In this document: positions 19,730 through 24,158 of the stretch, in pieces | Layout of the letters: every line of letters begins with the position of its first letter | Position numbering within the stretch: the stretch's first letter is position 1 | From: Saksenaea vasiformis B4078 | Lineage: Eukaryota; Mucoromycota; Mucoromycetes; Mucorales; Saksenaeaceae | Direction of reading: 5' to 3' | Assembly: GCA_000697055.1 (NCBI GenBank) | Contig: JNDT01001744.1 | Coordinates: forward strand, 1 to 24,158 | Length of the DNA stretch: 24,158 nt | Notes under the pieces: model-generated | Told to the model about the DNA's origin: nothing | What the model saw: only the letters and a program-made list of their open reading frames with translations | Database searches by the model: none | Made by a program: the position numbers and the translations under genes

Positions 19730-21386
19730 TTACGACAGATCATTCATTTTATAAAATGTATGGTTGGCCTTCTTCCGTCGATGATTATACACCAACCAAC
19801 CTGCAATACCTAGACTAAACACCCCAACAACAACCCCTACGGCGACTCCCACTTTTCCACCTATTGACAAGCCTTTTTCTACTGGAGTAGTAGACAACGT
19901 CTGTGTACTGTTGTCATTCCGGAAACCATGCGAAATACATGAAGCCACATGGAATTTGTCACTGCAATTGCTATACGTTCTGGGTGTATCCAGTTTGGCG
20001 AAATTACGTAACCAGATGAAAGAATAAGTAGGATCATATGTGGGATAAGCCATATGAATCAGATCTAATTCCTCCAAAAACAAAAAAAAAAGGTTAAGAA
20101 CGTGCTTCCTGCTTGGTTTCCTTACCCGTCAATGCCAGATCAGGTCGTGCGGGCGATCTTTGTGGCCAATCTTCATAATTTTTTTAAAAAAAGAAGATGA
20201 GCGTTACACATTACGCTTCTATATTTCTAAACTCACTCACCTGAATAACCATCCACACTCACTAATCCATCTGTCCGAAATACATTACGATCAAGGATGA
20301 AGTGTTCATTGGCTGTTGTGTTGAGACCTGCCAACTTCAGCCAGGCACTGTAGTCTGTCATACCCAACGTGTTATCTAGTACCACGTCGGCATTCATGGA
20401 TGCAAGATGTGCCGATGTATTTTCTGCAACCAATGTCATTCCTTGATATCAAATGAGATCATGGCACGGAATGTCGTCTATACCATCATTTACCTGCATC
20501 TGTTGTCAACTGTCGGTGATATATTGACTGCTTTGTTGACCAGAGTGATGTTGTACTATCATACACCGTCCAGGCTAATGATTTTTTGTTGGAAATAGTG
20601 GCAAGATTGTACTGATGGCAGAGATAATTGTTCCGGACCGTCTGGAAGATCGTATTCCCGACATTTTCTTTATCAAAAAAACTACCGACATACATCAACC
20701 ACGCGGCTTTCTGTTTGTCATAAAGATAAGTTGGTCTTTTTTTTTTTTGCAGAAAAAAAAATAAGGACAAAGTTCAAACCTGGAGGGGATTTAATGTATC
20801 CTGATCAACAGGAAACCCAATCGTCGGCATTCCCAAATCGGTGTTTGTACGTTGTGCAAACACCGCATCGACATTGGTGGCCGGTTGATCTGTCCTGTTG
20901 GCGTAGCAAGGCGATGTCACATTTTCATAAGCAGCAATCGACGCCACAGACGCTTCGGATTCCAGCAGCTGGTTCGTGAGTGAGCTTACGCTACTTCCTC
21001 ATTCTTTATACACCCCCCCAATACCTCGCCTCATATTACCTCGATATAAGCCAACACCGTATGGACATTAACAGCCACATGTTTTAAAGGAACATGAATA
21101 ATGGCATGATAGCCTGTTGCATTGAACGTCTGGTCACAACATACGAGAGCATATTTCTCATTGTTCACTTGATTCGTTACTACTTTGTACCAGTTGTGAT
21201 ACTCGATCGAGAAACCAAAATCAGCATCTAATGCAAGTGACATGACTTAGTATAGTCTCAGGGAACGGAGGAGTCTGTTGTACCGAGTATCACTTTGGAA
21301 CTATTAAAATAATCGATGGAAGTATCAAATCCAGGATTCTGTGCTGTAACAAGCGCGAAACAGACGAAGAATGCCGTCCATAACAT
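19730..21386 (-). CDS. Membrane-anchored periplasmic-binding-protein-like protein (7 exons)
   Basis: A eukaryotic surface protein resembling bacterial class III (BtuF/siderophore type) substrate-binding proteins. Exons (minus): 21284-21386, 21040-21227, 20780-20968, 20494-20710, 20241-20441, 20126-20170, 19730-20064; 1278 nt, 425 aa, all GT-AG and in phase. Residues 1-16 are a signal peptide (MLWTAFFVCFALVTAQ). Then DYFNSSKVIL, FSIEYHNWYKVV, YALVCCDQTF, HVPLKHVAVNVHTVLAYIE, NVDAVFAQR, GFPVDQDTLNPLQKAAWLMY and GSFFDKENVGNTIF follow the order I recall for these proteins (lobe 1, linker helix, lobe 2 helix). Near the end AYPTYDPTYSFIWLRNFAKL precedes a spacer, a membrane helix at about 386-408 (GVAVGVVVGVFSLGIAGWLV) and a basic tail HRRKK. 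Several N-glycosylation sequons fit secretion. Ligand unknown (siderophore, cobalamin or other); homology is by recalled pattern, not search. No permease or ATPase gene is adjacent. Confidence 0.75.
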
Positions 21387-21632
21387 GGCTGGAGAAAAAA
21401 AAAAAACAAAAAATAAAAATAAAAAATCAGTAACAATAAACGAGATGAGATCTTGCGGAACTGAGGAACACAAAAAGATCATTCGGACTCCCCGCTTAGA
21501 ACGGGGCATGACTCAATCATCGCAGCACAAACGATTGGGTCAAGTAATGGTTTCCATCGTTGCTAGTCAAAGAAACCATCACGTATTTCACATATCTCGA
21601 TCATCTTAAGGATTCATCTTTATACAAGTTAT

Positions 21633-23160
21633 TTATTGAAGCATTTGAATCAAACCATCGATGCGGTAATATTTTGCCTGTTTTGGGAAAGGAAAAAAGA
21701 AAAAAAAGACAAAACATTTAAGAAGGTCAGATGAGATTGAGCAGATGACATGCTACCTACTTCTTGTAATAATTCCTGGCAGCTTATTTAAAAACAAAGG
21801 TGAGTCCTGCGTCGTTACATGTGCAGGTGTTTGCTTACATTGCTTTATCCTGAACAATCGTTGGAGGGATCTATGGAAGTTGCTGTTCAGTAAAACAGAA
21901 TAGCCATTACTACTACTACTCTGTGCTCTTACCCGTAAGTCTCTCAAATAATTCAGAACAAGCCTAAAATGAGAAGGATCACGATCAATAAAATACGATC
22001 CATCGGATTCAGAGGTCAGTTGATGACGACCAGAAAACATGGTGGCGAATAAACTGTTCTGATCACGACGAAGCGTGCTCAGCGATGTCTAACTTAACAA
22101 GGTTAATGATAAAGAAACAGGGACGCGTCACTTGCCTCAAAGATACTCCCACCAACATTTAATCGAACCTAGTAGATGAGTAGTAAACAAACAGCCCAAG
22201 AACTTATCATCAGAAAAACGTTACCTTTTCATTCTTAGTAGTCGCTGAGTCTATGCAGAACAGATCAGACAAAAGGGTCCAACGGAAATTTCTTGAATTT
22301 ACCTTGAACTGTTTGTTCAGACTCCTCTATAAATGTCATGCGTTGTTTCGCCAATCGGGTTCGTTTTTCCATCAGTTCCTGAGATAATTGCTGATAATCT
22401 CGTTCGATTCTTGCATGAAACTGACTTTTAGCATCTTCAAATCTGACCTCAAGGGTGTGCACTTTCTCCATGGTCGCATAGATATCCTTATAAATCCCTA
22501 CGGACTAAGCAACTGCCCATCAAACAAAGGGAGTAGGTTACCTTCCTTCATCGTATGATAAGATTCATTCAGCATACGGTAATCCGGCTGGTACTCTGAA
22601 GAACAACTGTTGAAATGACGACGATGCAGACAGTATTATAGGTTACCTTCCCAAACACTAAATTGACCAGTACTTTCGGCTCTATCTTGCGGTGGCGGTG
22701 GCGGTGATAGTTCTTTGCGATACCCTCGTCGCTCTTCTTCGTCCAGCTCCTCTTCCTTTGTGTTCATAGCATCTGCGTAAACATGACCATGGCGGTAGTT
22801 GGAGTCGTCATCTTCTTCATCGTCTGTAGAAAGGTGCTGTGTTATCATTTGGAGACCTGCAACCAACTTGTCATGGTAATTTGGCGGCGCTGCCGATGAT
22901 GACGATACCGATTCAAAGATGACGCTGGAAGTCGAGGAATCTTGTGAAGACGGTACATGACGATCGTTGTACGTCGCGTCAGGTGAAGTCGTTGTCGTTG
23001 TCGTCGTTGTCGTCGTCTCATATTTCGACTTGCGAGGACTAGGTAACTGAAATTCATAGCCCTGTAGCGCTACTGTGGTAAGTGATGTTTGTGGCAGGAC
23101 AGGCGACCGATGGGTTGGCGAGTGTGGATAATGATGGTCCCAGTATCTCGATGGGTCCAT
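21633..23160 (-). CDS. Coiled-coil BTB/T1 (KCTD-like) protein (9 exons)
   Basis: Likely an oligomeric adaptor, possibly for a Cullin-3 ligase as for many KCTD proteins. Exons (minus): 22647-23160, 22542-22595, 22303-22497, 22225-22250, 22136-22168, 21933-22088, 21839-21870, 21761-21782, 21633-21677; 1077 nt, 358 aa. Residues 1-170 are disordered, with a ten-residue Thr run (49-58), Ser-rich parts, an Asp/Glu cluster and a PPPPP stretch. Residues about 190-255 form a charged coiled coil (TLEVRFEDAKSQFHARIERD onward). The T1-type BTB domain starts at residue 264: VRLNVGGSIFETSLSTLRRD, then SLFATMFSGR, SYFIDRDPSHFRLVLNYLRD, and ends LLQEAKYYRIDGLIQMLQ. The intron between SIFE and TSLS has a GC donor; no GT site there restores the domain. 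No membrane helices, so not a potassium channel. The ATG at 23160 is the only upstream start in frame. Confidence 0.9.
22987..23016 (-). repeat. Poly-threonine codon run in the BTB gene
   Basis: Ten consecutive threonine codons, a mix of ACG, ACA and ACT, in the first exon. Mixed codons suggest an older, partly stabilised trinucleotide expansion in a disordered region. Confidence 0.8.
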
Positions 23161-23931
23161 GGATAAAAAGAAAAGAAAAAGAGAGAGTTATGACGAACAG
23201 GTGAACATAATGGCTGCACAAAAGTTACATATATATCTGCTCTGGACATGGACGCGTGATCACAAGAAAAAAAAAGTTTGCTTCATCCGTATGGAAGTTA
23301 TCTATTTTCCTCGAAACATCATCCATCGTTCAAGTCCAGCATAGGATGAGACAACCCATCCTATGCAGACTTGCGAAGAAATCCTATTTGTAACAAACAG
23401 AAAGCATGCTTGTAACCCATTGGTTTGTGTAACTTTTTGCAGAAACAGCAAGTATTGCATTGTCCTATTGGATCTAGAGAAACTTGCATAGCTTTGGCTT
23501 TGATCATACAGAAGCGGCAGAGGAAGGTCTGTGCGCACGCGTATTCATTCTCTTTCCTTGTTTCTCCTGCACTCGTTTCCAATCACTTGATATAAATATC
23601 AACCAGCTGGTGGATGACAAGTCTCCTGTCAAACACATTTTTTTTCTTCCATGGTTCCTGCTATTCTTTTTCCCTTTTGGAAGGGTTGCTTGTAAGGAGT
23701 CTATTTTGGTCCATCCCTAGGATCAAATACAAACAAGTTGTCAACAGCATACAGTATCTGAACCCTAGATCTCATCTGTGAGTCAAAAGAGTCAGGAAAC
23801 TGTAGTGCTGCGTTTGACTCTTTTACCCGATCCAGAGTTCACGATAACTCCTGTCATAGCAACAGGTCCCGGTCCACTCAACCTTCATTTGATAGAAAGT
23901 GTTATTATTATCGCAAACGCGGAGATAGCAC
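23161..23931. other. Upstream flank of the BTB gene, no clear gene
   Basis: About 770 bases between the BTB start codon and the candidate gene end at the right edge. It has A- and T-rich tracts (23160-23182, 23265-23276, 23638-23648) and short frames without domains. It should contain the BTB promoter. A 69-codon plus-strand frame (23778-23987) overlaps the candidate minus-strand exons and shows no recognisable family. Confidence 0.45.
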
Positions 23932-24158
23932 CTACTCTTCGCAGAGCTTCCGTGGAGAGGTCGCGCACCTTTAAAACATGGATGTAATATTAGTATATAC
24001 ATGTCATAGAGTTGACAGTAACTTACCGGTAATTGGTGGCGTCGGGAATAAATGATTTTCCAGCCGAGAAATTGCTGGGGTCGAAAGGTGATAGCGTTCT
24101 CCTATCTACAGACAGGACATTGCTTGCGCATGCCAGACCTATTGCGAGAGCCGCTTGA
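23932..24158 (-). CDS. Possible 3' end of a further gene, cut by the window edge
   Basis: A good intron is visible on the minus strand at 23969-24026: donor GTAAGT, branch-like ACTAAT, acceptor TTTAAAG. To its right one frame stays open to the window end (about 43 codons) and after splicing stops at 23932-23934. A second frame, starting after an acceptor at 24106, splices through the same intron and runs to a stop at 23823. I cannot choose between them and recognise neither product. Orientation matches the neighbouring minus-strand genes. Evidence is the intron only; the product is hypothetical. Confidence 0.3.

Noticed and set aside
1..24158. CRISPR arrays, bacterial operons, rRNA genes or intact transposons
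   Set aside because: No spaced direct repeats, no rRNA signatures, no transposase or reverse-transcriptase motifs and no terminal repeats were seen; the spliced genes show a eukaryotic nuclear locus.

Overview
The window looks like nuclear DNA of a filamentous fungus, most likely Mucoromycota (Mucorales or a relative). Genes are split by many short introns of about 35-90 nt with GT(A/G)AGT-type donors, promoters are AT-rich with long pyrimidine runs, and the gene families (two-PAS protein with an N-terminal TWLTIH block, Pcl-type cyclin, Gna1, Mms19, S6K-like AGC kinase) fit that group. Gene models were built by hand from frame continuity, splice consensus and recalled family patterns. No search was run.

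Layout, left to right. 1-722 (minus): C-terminally truncated PX-BAR sorting nexin. 728-5287: about 4.5 kb without an intact recognisable gene, with short coding-like remnants and an 18-bp perfect palindrome. 5288-6187 (minus): intronless two-PAS protein. 7253-7871 (minus): Pcl/Pho80-type cyclin, two exons. 7872-10550: gene-poor, low-complexity DNA. 10551-14960 (plus): complete MMS19, modelled as 22 exons and 1068 aa. 15599-16192 (plus): secreted Asp/Gly/His-rich protein with a six-cysteine C-terminal domain, a TATA box and a CA-rich leader. 16405-18081 (minus): S6K/MSK-like AGC kinase, 8 exons, 416 aa. 18672-19446 (minus): GNA1, 5 exons, 174 aa. 19730-21386 (minus): signal peptide, periplasmic-binding-like domain and C-terminal membrane anchor, 7 exons, 425 aa. 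21633-23160 (minus): coiled-coil plus BTB/T1 (KCTD-like) protein, 9 exons, 358 aa, one GC-AG intron. At the right edge a probable intron suggests the 3' end of one more minus-strand gene.

The genes do not form a pathway cluster. They cover endosomal sorting, PAS sensing, cell-cycle or nutrient signalling (Pcl cyclin, S6K-like kinase), cytosolic Fe-S targeting (MMS19), amino-sugar supply for chitin (GNA1) and the cell surface (secreted protein, anchored binding protein). The most unusual items are the eukaryotic membrane-anchored substrate-binding-like protein, the very biased secreted protein, and the microexons with a GC-AG intron in the BTB and kinase genes.
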